From: Bacteroidota bacterium
Lineage (GTDB): Bacteria; Bacteroidota; Bacteroidia; Flavobacteriales_D; Crocinitomicaceae
Length of the DNA stretch: 64,000 nt
Direction of reading: 5' to 3'
Assembly (NCBI GenBank): GCA_006226425.1
Contig: SBGX01000025.1
Span: forward strand, 1-64,000
The position numbers and the translations under genes were made by a program. A model generated the notes under the pieces. That model searched no databases. It was not told the DNA's origin and saw only the letters and a program-made list of their open reading frames with translations. The stretch's first letter is position 1; every line of letters starts with the position of its first letter. This document shows, one piece after another, positions 7,719 to 17,355 of the stretch.

Positions 7719-9737
7719 ATGGCACAAACAATGAGTACACCCGGAGTTTACTTCGAAGAACTGGATGCATTTGGAAGTTCGGTTGTTCCGGTAGCGACGG
7801 CAGTACCTGCCTTTATAGGATTTACTGAGAATACCTCCTATAATGGTAAGGACATCACCTTCCAGCCGATAAAAATCAGCAGTCTGGCAGATTTTACAGG
7901 AATTTTTGGAGGGAACGCACCGCAAACGCAATTTAGCGTAAAGTCGGTCACGCTTCCCAGCCAGGTAACGAGCATGCAAAGTAATGTGAGCACCCTGGAA
8001 ACCAACGCCACGAACGCGGCAGATGCCACTGGAGTTACAGCGGCAGTCAAAGCTAAGTTGGATCCAATCAATACGGCGATCAAGTCAGCGACAGATCAAA
8101 ATATTGCGGCACAGGTAACAGCAGCGGAAACAGAACTGAAAGCAGTGCAAGGGACCAGCCCGCAAGTAGCGCTGGATGTAACAGCGGCACAGGCCTGTTT
8201 GGATTACGCCAAGGCACAGCAGGAACTGTTGACAGCATCGGCAGATCCTGACATGGCTGCTTATCTCAAGGCAGAAAGTGATTTGGCTGCGGCTAAAAAG
8301 GCAGGGGGAACAGCACCGAATGCAAATCAGCAAAAGGCAATCGACACGGCCCAGCAAGCGCTGGATCAGGCAAGTGTTCCATTTGATGAGGCAAAGAACA
8401 ATGCTGCCTATTGGTGGGACAACACCCCATATCTGTTGGACGCAACGACGATTAATTACCGTTTGTTTAACAGCATTAAACTGTTCTTCGACAACGGGGG
8501 AGCCAATTGTTATGTGTACTCTATCGGAGGATACGACTATACGAAGACAACCATTGATGATATTACTCCCTTTCAGACAGCGCTGACCCTATTGGTTCAG
8601 GAAACAGAACCAACCATGTTGGTCATTCCGGATGCCGTAGAGATTAAATCAACAACGGGTACGGACCTGGAGAGTATTTATGCAAATTGTTACTCCCTGC
8701 AACAGCAAATGTTGGATCACTGTGGAACACAGCGAAACAGAATTGCTATTCTGGACATCCCAGGAGGTTGGACAGAGCCGAAAATTGGAGAGACAAGCGT
8801 AGAAGTGTTCCGAAACCAGGCGAATCCAACGCTGCCTAAATTCAACAGTTATGGTGCGGCTTATTATCCCTGGTTGCATACGACCATCAATCAGATTGAT
8901 GCGATTACGGCAAGCAATGTCGATACGAAAGCACCGGATAGTTATGCAACAATCTTCAAAATGTTGGTGGATGAATTTACGGACCCAACGAAAGGAATGA
9001 ACAACAAGATGATTCCCTATGTCAATGTTTTTGCAGATGCAAATTCGAAACTGACAGCGAATCCTCCGCTACCACCTGTTACTATGGAACAGGCGAATGC
9101 AGCATTATCGATTCAAAGTAAATCATATCAATTGCTGATGAATGCAATCATGACGCAGTTGAACTTGTTGCCACCAAGTGCAGCAATGGCCGGGCTGTAT
9201 ACCACCGTAGACAATAATGAAGGGGTATGGGTTGCTCCGGCGAACATTGGGGTTCAGAGTGTGACAGCACCATCCTTGAAGATCGATGATGAAATGCAAG
9301 CAGATTTGAACATTCCGATTGACGGGAAGTCCATTTCAGCGATTCGAGCATTTAATGGACGTGGAACCCTCGTTTGGGGAGCCAGAACATTGGATGGAAA
9401 CTCCAACGATTGGCGATATGTCAACGTGCGAAGAACCATGATGTTCATTGAGCAATCTGTAAAAGATGCGGCGTTTAGCTACGTATTCGCGCCGAATGTT
9501 TCAAACACCTGGGTAGAAGTGGAAAGTGCGATCAGTAATTTTCTGACAGGACTCTGGGCGCAAGGTGGACTAGCCGGATCAAAAGCGGAGAAATCTTTCT
9601 CTGTTTCAGTTGGTTTGGGAAGCACCATGACCAGTGAAGACATCCTGAACGGGATCATGCGGGTAGCGGTTAAAGTCGCTATTTCACATCCTGCGGAATT
9701 CATTGATATCACCTTTGAACAGGAGATGCAATCTTAA
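7719..9737 (+). CDS. eCIS tail sheath protein with a large Ala-rich insertion
   Basis: A 672-residue contractile sheath subunit. The N-terminus (TPGVYFEELDAFGSSV) is the conserved strand that weaves neighbouring subunits. Residues 236-275 hold the conserved YLLDATTINYRLFNSIKLFF and NGGANCYVYSIGGYDY. The C-terminal domain includes AFNGRGTLVWGARTL and YVNVRRTMMFIEQSV, typical of phage and eCIS sheaths, then the domain that packs on the tube. Residues about 75-235 (nt 7941-8423) are an Ala/Thr/Gln-rich, helix-prone insertion absent from the compact sheaths I know. This is the only sheath gene in the cluster, whereas PVC and Afp carry three. On contraction the sheath drives the tube into the target. 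Confidence 0.95.
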   Translation: MAQTMSTPGVYFEELDAFGSSVVPVATAVPAFIGFTENTSYNGKDITFQPIKISSLADFTGIFGGNAPQTQFSVKSVTLPSQVTSMQSNVSTLETNATNAADATGVTAAVKAKLDPINTAIKSATDQNIAAQVTAAETELKAVQGTSPQVALDVTAAQACLDYAKAQQELLTASADPDMAAYLKAESDLAAAKKAGGTAPNANQQKAIDTAQQALDQASVPFDEAKNNAAYWWDNTPYLLDATTINYRLFNSIKLFFDNGGANCYVYSIGGYDYTKTTIDDITPFQTALTLLVQETEPTMLVIPDAVEIKSTTGTDLESIYANCYSLQQQMLDHCGTQRNRIAILDIPGGWTEPKIGETSVEVFRNQANPTLPKFNSYGAAYYPWLHTTINQIDAITASNVDTKAPDSYATIFKMLVDEFTDPTKGMNNKMIPYVNVFADANSKLTANPPLPPVTMEQANAALSIQSKSYQLLMNAIMTQLNLLPPSAAMAGLYTTVDNNEGVWVAPANIGVQSVTAPSLKIDDEMQADLNIPIDGKSISAIRAFNGRGTLVWGARTLDGNSNDWRYVNVRRTMMFIEQSVKDAAFSYVFAPNVSNTWVEVESAISNFLTGLWAQGGLAGSKAEKSFSVSVGLGSTMTSEDILNGIMRVAVKVAISHPAEFIDITFEQEMQS

Positions 9738-9769
9738 CATTCAAGTTATTCATTTAAAAACAAAGAATT

Positions 9770-10228
9770 ATGTCAGACGGATCAACGCAAGACAATATAT
9801 GGCCCCTACCCAAGTTTCACTTCGAAGTATCATTGGGGTCACAGGACAGTACCACTTCGTTTCAGGAGATTTCCGGTTTGGAAACAGAAACACAGGTAAT
9901 TGAGTACAGGCACGGAGACAGTAAACAGTTCTCAACCATCAAAATGCCGGGCATTTCGAAAGTTGGAAATGTGACGCTGAAAAAAGGAATTTTTGTCAAA
10001 GACAACAAATTCTACGATTGGTATAAGAATATTTCCATGAACACAATTAAGCGGGAAACAGTAGTAATCAAACTGCTGGATCAAAATGGAAATGCAACCA
10101 TGACTTGGACTTTATCCAATGCCTGGCCAACCAAAGTTTCCGGAACAGACATGAAGTCTGATTCGAATGAGGTGGCGGTAGAAACGCTGGAATTGGCCTA
10201 TGAAACACTGGTCATAGCGAACAAATAA
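9770..10228 (+). CDS. eCIS inner tube protein 1 (Pvc1/gp19-like)
   Basis: A 152-residue protein of the phage T4 gp19-like tube family: FHFEVSLG near the start, QEISGLETETQVIEYRHGDS, and KLLDQNGNATMTWTLSNAWP with a C-terminal ETLELAYETL strand. These subunits stack as hexameric rings to form the rigid tube. It lies 32 bp after the sheath and is followed by a paralogue of identical length. It likely forms the bulk of the tube. Confidence 0.94.
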   Translation: MSDGSTQDNIWPLPKFHFEVSLGSQDSTTSFQEISGLETETQVIEYRHGDSKQFSTIKMPGISKVGNVTLKKGIFVKDNKFYDWYKNISMNTIKRETVVIKLLDQNGNATMTWTLSNAWPTKVSGTDMKSDSNEVAVETLELAYETLVIANK

Positions 10229-10239
10229 AATAAGCCATT

Positions 10240-10698
10240 ATGAACACGGGATATCCGCTGGGAGGATTTTACTTCCAGCTCAGTTTTTCCGGAGTAAAAG
10301 GTGCCATTGAGACTTCTTTTAAAGAAGTCTCAGGCATTTCTATGGAGATGGCTGTGGAAGAAATTAGTGAGGGAGGAGAGAATCGCTTCAAGCACAGAGT
10401 ACCTAATGGAAATAAATTCCAGAATCTCGTCCTGAAACGCGGATTGGTTTCGGCGGATTCGGAGTTAAGCGATTGGTGTACTTCCACCATTTCGGGAGGG
10501 CTGAACGAAGGGATCAAGACCAAGACAATTGTGGTCAAACTGCTCAACGATCAGGGGCAACCAATCAAGTCCTGGAGCTTTGCAGATGCCTGGCCAATCA
10601 AATGGGACGTATCCCCATTTAACTCCATGAACAGCGAGTTAGTCATCGAAAACCTGGAATTTGTGTTCAGTAGTTTTAATCAGGTAAAAGGAAAATAG
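10240..10698 (+). CDS. eCIS inner tube protein 2 (Pvc5-like)
   Basis: A 152-residue paralogue of the preceding tube protein, with the same layout: FYFQLSFSGVKG, FKEVSGISMEMAVEEISEGG, KLLNDQGQPIKSWSFADAWP and a C-terminal ENLEFVFSSF strand. In PVC and Afp the second tube paralogue (Pvc5/Afp5) usually forms the first ring or rings at the baseplate; I infer that role from gene order. Its TAG is followed without a gap by the ATG of the DUF5908-like gene. Confidence 0.92.
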   Translation: MNTGYPLGGFYFQLSFSGVKGAIETSFKEVSGISMEMAVEEISEGGENRFKHRVPNGNKFQNLVLKRGLVSADSELSDWCTSTISGGLNEGIKTKTIVVKLLNDQGQPIKSWSFADAWPIKWDVSPFNSMNSELVIENLEFVFSSFNQVKGK

Positions 10699-10854
10699 AT
10701 GCCTGTAGAGATCAGAGAAATAGTGGTGAAGGTTCGGGTAGATGAATCGTCAAAATCGGAAAAAGAACAGGACTTGTCCGAGTTGAGAAAAAGCATTTTA
10801 AGAGCCTGTAAAAAGGAGATCAGAGAACAAATCAGAAAAGGAAAACAACGATAG
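10699..10854 (+). CDS. Small DUF5908-like eCIS protein
   Basis: A 51-residue ORF starting directly after the TAG of the second tube gene and ending 3 bp before the LysM gene. It begins MPVEIREIVVKVRVDE and ends with a strongly basic helix (KKEIREQIRKGKQR). This pattern fits DUF5908, a small family found in Bacteroidota eCIS loci in the slot occupied by Pvc6. Its role is unknown, probably in baseplate assembly. It is short but packed tightly between real genes in the same direction. Confidence 0.82.
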   Translation: MPVEIREIVVKVRVDESSKSEKEQDLSELRKSILRACKKEIREQIRKGKQR

Positions 10855-10857
10855 CTC

Positions 10858-11514
10858 ATGGGACAGGGGAAATTGACTATCACAGCCTATTCGGATAATA
10901 AGTACAGCGGGGAGGGGACCGGTAGTGTCACTGTTCAAATCAATCCGGCATCCTATTCGCACAATCATACGATCAATTACGACAGTACAATTCCACAAGG
11001 AGCACCTGGAACGACCCTGAAATTCAAGGGGATTCCCCCCGAAAAAGTGTCCTTCGAGATTTATTTTGATGCTACTGGTGCGGTACCGAACAGCACGAAG
11101 TCAGTCAAGGATCAGATCGATACATTCAAGAAGATCTGCTTTACCTACAATGGAAGTATTCATGAGCCGAATTACCTGATGATTTCCTGGGCAAGCCTGG
11201 TTTTCAAGTGTAAACTAACCTCGATGAACATCAATTATACGCTGTTCAAACAGGATGGAACACCCTTGAGGGCTAAAGTGGATGTCAGTTTTGAAGAAGC
11301 ACTCGATGAAGACACGATTGCAAAGATGGCCAACAATGAATCGCCTGATTTGACTCATTTCATCATTTTCAAAGCAGGGGACAGTCTGCCGAACCTGTGT
11401 TATAAGTACTACAATGACCCCGCCTATTATTTACAGGTGGCGACCTATAATGACATCATTAATTTCCGGGACATTGCTCCTGGAACCAAATTGTTTTTCC
11501 CACCAATAAAATAA
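10858..11514 (+). CDS. LysM-containing baseplate hub protein (Pvc7-like, CIS tube family)
   Basis: A 218-residue protein. Residues about 1-160 match the CIS tube/gp53-like group (VTVQINPASYSHNHTINYDS and TLKFKGIPPEKVSFEIYFD). Residues about 167-218 are a LysM-like domain (HFIIFKAGDSLPNLCYKYY, then IAPGTKLFFPP). In PVC and Afp, Pvc7/Afp7 joins the first tube ring to the spike. LysM domains in these particles act in assembly and not necessarily in peptidoglycan binding. It sits directly before the VgrG-like spike gene. Confidence 0.9.
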   Translation: MGQGKLTITAYSDNKYSGEGTGSVTVQINPASYSHNHTINYDSTIPQGAPGTTLKFKGIPPEKVSFEIYFDATGAVPNSTKSVKDQIDTFKKICFTYNGSIHEPNYLMISWASLVFKCKLTSMNINYTLFKQDGTPLRAKVDVSFEEALDEDTIAKMANNESPDLTHFIIFKAGDSLPNLCYKYYNDPAYYLQVATYNDIINFRDIAPGTKLFFPPIK

Positions 11515-11518
11515 GTTC

Positions 11519-13306
11519 ATGGCACAGTCTCCATTGACAGAGAAAGCGAATTTGTTATCCTTCCGAATATTAGTGGAAGGAAATGAGATCAGTGGAAGCT
11601 ATCATGATCAGGTCATCGAAATTCGAACGGAACAAGACATCAATCAGGTGGGAGAAGCAGAAATTATCCTTCGGGATGGAAATCCGGCAAAACAGGACTT
11701 TCCAATATCTGATTCGGACACCTTCAAACCTGGAAATAAAATCGAGATCCAGATGGGATACGAAGGGTCGAATGAGACGGTATTTAAAGGGATGGTGCTG
11801 CGGATGCTCCTGCAAGTGGGAGATGCCGATGGTTCACGCTTGAAGATCCATTGCCGTGAAGATTCGATGAAAATGACGATCAACCGGAAGAATGCCATTT
11901 TCCTGGATCAGACCGACAGCAGTATCATGGAACAGATTGCATCCGATTACAGTCTTTCCGCAAGTGTGGACTCCACCTCGTTGACACACAAAAAAATGGT
12001 TCAGTTTTATGCTTCCGACTGGGACTTTGTCCTCAAAAGAGCCGCAGCCAATGGTCTAGTGGTATACATGGATAGTGGAGAATTGAAAGTGACAAAACCG
12101 CAGGTGAGCGAATCACCGGAATTGCTGCTGACCTATGGGAAAGACATTCGGGAGTTTGACTGTGAGCTGGATGCCACCTACCAATACTCAGGGGTAGAGG
12201 CCAAATCCTGGTCAATTGAAAATCAGGCGCTCATCAGTGCAACAGGAGAAAGTCCGGGATTGAACAGCCAGGGAAATATCAGTTCGGATAGTCTGTCGGA
12301 GGCTCTTGGTGTAGGAACGATCAATCGAGATAGTAATGCTTTTTTGGAGCAGGAAGGAATTCAGGCCTGGGCGAATGCAAGTTGGCTGAGATCAGGATTG
12401 TCACGGTTTCAGGGGACCATCTCTTTTCAAGGATCTTCCTTAGCAAAATTAAACTCGCTGATCCAGTTGGAAGATCTCAGTGAGCGCTTTAATGGAAACG
12501 CCTATATCAGCGGAGTATACCAACAAATTGATCATCAGGGTTGGACCACCGAAGTGAGAATAGGCCTGTCACCCGAATGGATGGAAGAAAGCGGGGCACC
12601 CGAAGCAAAAGCTTCCGGTCTTTTACCAGGAGTCAATGGCTTGCAAACGGGCATCGTGAAGAAGATTGATGAAGATCCGGATGGCGAATTCCGGGTACAG
12701 GTTGAAATACCGATCCTAGGAGCTGAGGGAAGTGCGGTATGGGCACGATTAGCCACGTTTTATACGGGAAATTCCATCGGGGCTTATTTCATGCCAGAGT
12801 TGAATGATGAGGTGGTACTCGGCTTTATGAATGACGATCCACGCTATCCGATCATCCTTGGAAGCGTGTATAGCAAGTCAATTGCCGCACCCGAAACGCC
12901 AGATGCGGACAACACGATCAAAACGATTATCACTAGCAGCAAGCTCCAACTAAAATTTGATGATCAGAACAAAGTAATCACGCTGTTAACACCTGGAGGA
13001 AATCAGGCCGTGTTGAGTGATCAGGACAAAGGTATTACCCTAACAGATCAGAATCAAAACAAGATCACGATGAATGATCAGGGGATCACGATTGACAGCC
13101 AGTCGGCAATCAATATCAAAGCGACTGACTCGATTAAGATGAATGCCCCGACGATTGAATTGACGGGCACGGAAAGCATTAAGGAATCGGCTCCAAGCAT
13201 TAGCCTGAGCGGAGATGAGAGTGTGAGTGTTACCGGAAGCGGAAGTTGTTCGGTGAGTAGTGATGGGGAAACAAGTATTAAAGGATCAGCAGTAATGATC
13301 AATTAA
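11519..13306 (+). CDS. VgrG-like central spike protein (Pvc8-like)
   Basis: A 595-residue spike. Residues 1-360 contain the gp27-like hub (VLRMLLQVGDADGSRLKIHC and MVQFYASDWDFVLKRAAANG). Residues about 375-465 contain the gp5-type OB domain (QVEIPILGAEGSAVWARLAT, VVLGFMNDDPRYPIILGSVY). The C-terminus is a repetitive beta-helix-like needle rich in short Ser/Asp/Thr repeats (ESIKESAPSISLSGDESVSV). A trimer would form the piercing tip. No C-terminal effector extension is visible; the needle simply ends. The separate PAAR-like gene at 26093 would supply the tip. Confidence 0.94.
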   Translation: MAQSPLTEKANLLSFRILVEGNEISGSYHDQVIEIRTEQDINQVGEAEIILRDGNPAKQDFPISDSDTFKPGNKIEIQMGYEGSNETVFKGMVLRMLLQVGDADGSRLKIHCREDSMKMTINRKNAIFLDQTDSSIMEQIASDYSLSASVDSTSLTHKKMVQFYASDWDFVLKRAAANGLVVYMDSGELKVTKPQVSESPELLLTYGKDIREFDCELDATYQYSGVEAKSWSIENQALISATGESPGLNSQGNISSDSLSEALGVGTINRDSNAFLEQEGIQAWANASWLRSGLSRFQGTISFQGSSLAKLNSLIQLEDLSERFNGNAYISGVYQQIDHQGWTTEVRIGLSPEWMEESGAPEAKASGLLPGVNGLQTGIVKKIDEDPDGEFRVQVEIPILGAEGSAVWARLATFYTGNSIGAYFMPELNDEVVLGFMNDDPRYPIILGSVYSKSIAAPETPDADNTIKTIITSSKLQLKFDDQNKVITLLTPGGNQAVLSDQDKGITLTDQNQNKITMNDQGITIDSQSAINIKATDSIKMNAPTIELTGTESIKESAPSISLSGDESVSVTGSGSCSVSSDGETSIKGSAVMIN

Positions 13307-13315
13307 CAGAAGCGT

Positions 13316-13759
13316 ATGTCAAAGTCATTTTTAGGAAAAGGATGGGCATTTCCGCCGGAGTTCGACAAGCAGAAAGGGATCGAGATGGTTTCTGATTACA
13401 AAGACATTGCCCAGTCTCTTCACATCCTGATGAACACGAGTCTGGGAGAGCGGGTCATGTTACCGGAATATGGTTGTAATCTCTTTGATTACCTCTTTGA
13501 ACCAATCTCTACTTCCAGAGATTACATGATTAGAGATATGATCAAAACGGCGATCATCAATTATGAACCGCGCGTGGTCTTAAACGAAGTCAGTGTGGAC
13601 CAATCAGGCTATCAGGATGGGATTATCAGGATTCGGGTGGACTACACTGTGCGAGCCAACAATACCCGTTTCAATCTGGTATTTCCGTATTACAAAGTGG
13701 AAGGCACGGGAGTTCCGACATTATACAGCTTTCAGGAAGGAAATAAGATAAGGGAATAA
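13316..13759 (+). CDS. gp25-like baseplate wedge protein (Pvc9-like)
   Basis: A 147-residue member of the GPW/gp25 family. It shows the characteristic early GWAFPPEF, SLHILMNTSLGERVMLPEYG with the conserved E/R/P/YG pattern, and IKTAIINYEPRVVLNEVSV. In contractile tails gp25 joins the sheath to the baseplate wedge. It lies 9 bp after the spike gene and 3 bp before the giant baseplate gene. Confidence 0.94.
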   Translation: MSKSFLGKGWAFPPEFDKQKGIEMVSDYKDIAQSLHILMNTSLGERVMLPEYGCNLFDYLFEPISTSRDYMIRDMIKTAIINYEPRVVLNEVSVDQSGYQDGIIRIRVDYTVRANNTRFNLVFPYYKVEGTGVPTLYSFQEGNKIRE

Positions 13760-13762
13760 GGG

Positions 13763-16700
13763 ATGAAAGAACGAAGAACGGGAACATCTCGCTATGAGCG
13801 ACAAATGGAATCTACCTGGATGAATACTTTTCAGGTGGATGACCGTTCCTTTTCTGACATCTGCTCTTATATTCACAGCTATCTCAGCAAAATTTTGTAC
13901 TACGATAGTGAGAACAAAGTTGATGGAAACTGGGGAGAACTGGTGGCCGATAGCCCGGTATTTTTCCTGGTCAGTATCCTCAATCAAAACCCGGAAGATC
14001 TTCTGAATACCAATGTCGCACCGGAGGACCTTATGGGTTGTATTCAAAAGTGGGATGAGAAGATTAAATCTTGGCCGATCCGCCTGAACAAACTGGGAGA
14101 GTACACACTGGCGGAAGAAATTACCGGGGCCTTGTCGGATGAAGTTTTTATCTCTCAACTGCAGTTGATTGGTTCAACTTTGCAAAAAGACAGTGGTCAG
14201 AAAAAAGAGGGAACGGATACGCAGGACCTTCTTTTATCAGTCCATGCAGGAAACCTATACAATCAGGAGGTAGACCTGGAAAATCTGGCACACATCTACC
14301 TGAAAATGATCCTCTATTTACAGGAGCTGACCCGGGACTATTTAAAACATCGTCTTCAGGAAGTCAATGATCACCGACCTGATATCGCCTTGCTGATGAC
14401 TTTTGTAGAGCTGTATCAAAAAGTACAGCAGCGTCAGAACAAACTCCCGAAAGAACACCTGGACTTCTATTACAGGCAGGTTTTAAGACAATCGGAGGAA
14501 GGAGCTCAGGCAAGCAAGTTGGTGGTTTCCGTTGCCCTGATGCCCAAGCAGGAATATGTGCTCATTCCTGCAGGCACCACATTTAGTGCTGGCAAACTTT
14601 TCGGGAGTAAACAGGACATTTCCTTTGCCTCACAGACATCTATGATTGCGGTAGCCTGTAAATTAACGGGGATAGAAACCCTGGCGGCTATCAGGAATCC
14701 ATACATAGATATGGGGACAGATGTATCGCTGATCTCCTCGGTTAACCAGAACAAAGCGCAGCTGGATAAACATGGAACGATCCAGCCTTCCGGGTCCAAT
14801 ATCCCATTGTTTGGAGTAAATCAAAAGATTTGGACGAATCTGGAAAATGATCCGGCGCAAAGCCCGGTGATTGGATTTGAGATTGCCTCTCCTGTATTGT
14901 TCTTATCTGAAGGGAAACGCACGGTGAATCTCACTTTTTATATGCAGGGTGATGCTTCCGAAAACCCTTTATGGACGCTGCTAGATCAAATTTCCCATAA
15001 TACAGGTCACAGTTTTGCTCATTTGTATAATCAATTGTTGCAAAGTGCATTCAGGATTAGTTATACGAGTGGAGGAAGCTGGTTAGAAATCAAAGAATAT
15101 GGGTCTGATTATGACCGTACAGAGAATGCCTTCAGCATTGAGTTGGAATTGGCTCCGACAGATTCGGCCTGGGAAGCTCTGAGCGGACAGGAGTATCCGG
15201 CTCTTCAGGTAGAGTTGAACGAAGAAAGTCCATACTATGCATATTCATTTTTTGATGGAGTCCAGCTAAAAAGGGTGGGAATCCAGGTTGCTGTTGAGCA
15301 AATGCGGAATCTCTCCGTGTACAACAATGCCGGGAAGGTGGTCCCGAACAAAACCTTCGATCTTTTCGGTCCGGTCCCAGAGTTGGGGGACTATCTGATG
15401 TTTGGAAAGTCCGAGCTATTTAAGAAACAGCTGACGGGATTGGAATTGAAGTTAGAATGGATGGGCTTACCACAAAAAGATGGTGGGTTCGAAACCTATT
15501 ATCAAGGCTATTCCAGCAACTACCAAAACGATTCTTTTCAAGTTCGGGAATCAGTTCTGAATGCAGGAAATTGGGTCGTCTCGAAGCAGACGGAATCCCT
15601 TTTTAGTACGAAACAACAATTGGGGGCAGACGGCAATGAAGAAACAGTGCTTTGTCCTGAAACAACGCTATCCCTTGGAGCAAATCAGCTCAGTGGGATG
15701 AAAAGGGATTTCCGACTGGTAGACCCCCTGAAGTTTCAAGCAGATAGCCAAAGTGGTTTTTTTAAGTGGAGTTTGGCGGCTCCGGAAACAGGTTTTGGAA
15801 GCAAAGAATACATTCAGGATTATACTAAAATAGCGCAATTCAATGCCCAAAACAAAGCAAACATACCCTATCCCAATCGGGCTTTTGTTCCGCGAGTTTC
15901 AGGCATGGAACTTAGTTATCAGGCCTATGATGAATTCCGCTTTGACCAAAGCTTTTCCGGTTCGGGGTCCACGGACTTTAACGAAGGAAATTATACCTTG
16001 TTAAGCCCTCTGGGAAGTCTAAAACAGATTCACAAGGGAATCATCAAAGGAAACAGTCTTTTTCCGGAAATGGGAGCCGAAGCTTATTTGCTCCTGTCGT
16101 TTGAAAAAGTGCTTTTTCCGACCATGTTGAGCCTGTATTTTCAATTGAGCTCCGAATCGCCAGATTCAAAACAGATCGGAAGCGGGTTGAAGTGGGAATA
16201 CCGGCAATTGGACCAATGGTTGGAGATGCCGACAGATTTAATTTTATCTGATACGACAAACGGCTTCTCTCAATCCGGGATTGTTGAACTGGCACTTCCG
16301 GAAAGTGAAATCCAATCGGAAACCGGTCTGTTGCAGATCAGAATCTCCCCATTGGGACGGGCAATGGATTACCCTTCGCTTGCAGGGATCTACATGAATG
16401 CCATGGAGTTGAAATGTGCCAGCACGGATCAGCAAATAATGGGAGAACATTATCCGGCGGCGTCTGTGAAAGCCATCATCGGTTCTTTCCCGACGATTCA
16501 ATCAGTATATCAACCCGGAGAATCCTATGGAGGAAAGATGCCGGAAGAAAGCATTTATGCCCGGGTTAGAGAGCGCCTGAGACACAAGGAGAGAGCTATC
16601 TCGATTTGGGATTACGAACACCTGGTACTGCAGAAATTTCCGGAAGTGAGAATGGTCAAGTGCACGAATCTGAACAATCAGTTTGAGGTGCAGACAGATT

Positions 16701-17350
16701 ACGTTTCCGTGGTCGTCATGAGCCACAAATGGAATTTCAAAAACCAGTATTGCTTTGACCTGAATGAACTTTCAGAGATTCGGAATTATTTGCAGTCCGT
16801 TAGCGACCCATTCTGTCAGGTACGGGTCATGAATCCGAGGAAAGAATTTTTACTGGTGACTTGCTTGGTGCGCTTTCTGAAGGGAGATACCAATGGCTAT
16901 TACCTCGCGAGACTGAACGAAGAAATCAATGAGTTTTTGTCGCCGGTTTCCGGAGATAAAAGTCCTGAAAACGGCATCGGCCGGACTATCGTTCCACAGA
17001 TGCTAACGAGTTATCTGGAAAACTTGCAATATGTCGACTCAGTGGATGACCTGTATATTGAACATATCTCGGAAGAGAAGGGAAATAGATACAGTCTTTC
17101 CGTTTCCCGGGGGGGACAGATGATCCAGGCACAAACTCCCTGTTCGATCATGATCCCGATGGAGATGCACAACATTTATACAGATGGAAGTCGGGGGAAT
17201 TATCCGAATAAAGTGGGAATTGGCAGCATGCGAATCAATCAGGATTTTATTCTTCAGGAAAGTACAGCAAGCACAGGAATGATGTTGGAACAGGAGGCAC
17301 AGTCCAAAGAGACGGAAGCTAATGCAATGATCGTGATTAAAATGAATTAG
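13763..17350 (+). CDS. Giant baseplate J-family protein (Pvc11-like)
   Basis: A 1195-residue baseplate wedge protein. The N-terminal third is largely helical. Near residue 255 VALMPKQEYVLIPAGTTFSA is the conserved start of the baseplate J domain. Around residue 930 there is RVRERLRHKERAISIWDYEH followed by a ferredoxin-like segment with VRMVKCTNLN, typical of gp6/gp47-type proteins. The C-terminus (FILQESTASTGMMLEQEAQ) may reach neighbouring baseplate proteins. It would form the wedge around the hub and trigger sheath contraction. It is large but within the range of eCIS Pvc11 homologues. Confidence 0.92.
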   Translation: MKERRTGTSRYERQMESTWMNTFQVDDRSFSDICSYIHSYLSKILYYDSENKVDGNWGELVADSPVFFLVSILNQNPEDLLNTNVAPEDLMGCIQKWDEKIKSWPIRLNKLGEYTLAEEITGALSDEVFISQLQLIGSTLQKDSGQKKEGTDTQDLLLSVHAGNLYNQEVDLENLAHIYLKMILYLQELTRDYLKHRLQEVNDHRPDIALLMTFVELYQKVQQRQNKLPKEHLDFYYRQVLRQSEEGAQASKLVVSVALMPKQEYVLIPAGTTFSAGKLFGSKQDISFASQTSMIAVACKLTGIETLAAIRNPYIDMGTDVSLISSVNQNKAQLDKHGTIQPSGSNIPLFGVNQKIWTNLENDPAQSPVIGFEIASPVLFLSEGKRTVNLTFYMQGDASENPLWTLLDQISHNTGHSFAHLYNQLLQSAFRISYTSGGSWLEIKEYGSDYDRTENAFSIELELAPTDSAWEALSGQEYPALQVELNEESPYYAYSFFDGVQLKRVGIQVAVEQMRNLSVYNNAGKVVPNKTFDLFGPVPELGDYLMFGKSELFKKQLTGLELKLEWMGLPQKDGGFETYYQGYSSNYQNDSFQVRESVLNAGNWVVSKQTESLFSTKQQLGADGNEETVLCPETTLSLGANQLSGMKRDFRLVDPLKFQADSQSGFFKWSLAAPETGFGSKEYIQDYTKIAQFNAQNKANIPYPNRAFVPRVSGMELSYQAYDEFRFDQSFSGSGSTDFNEGNYTLLSPLGSLKQIHKGIIKGNSLFPEMGAEAYLLLSFEKVLFPTMLSLYFQLSSESPDSKQIGSGLKWEYRQLDQWLEMPTDLILSDTTNGFSQSGIVELALPESEIQSETGLLQIRISPLGRAMDYPSLAGIYMNAMELKCASTDQQIMGEHYPAASVKAIIGSFPTIQSVYQPGESYGGKMPEESIYARVRERLRHKERAISIWDYEHLVLQKFPEVRMVKCTNLNNQFEVQTDYVSVVVMSHKWNFKNQYCFDLNELSEIRNYLQSVSDPFCQVRVMNPRKEFLLVTCLVRFLKGDTNGYYLARLNEEINEFLSPVSGDKSPENGIGRTIVPQMLTSYLENLQYVDSVDDLYIEHISEEKGNRYSLSVSRGGQMIQAQTPCSIMIPMEMHNIYTDGSRGNYPNKVGIGSMRINQDFILQESTASTGMMLEQEAQSKETEANAMIVIKMN

Positions 17351-17355
17351 AAGTT

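Noticed and set aside
7362-7979. Long antisense frame across the sheath start
   Set aside because: Overlaps two well-supported plus-strand genes, rich in Cys/His/Arg without domain pattern; a shadow frame.
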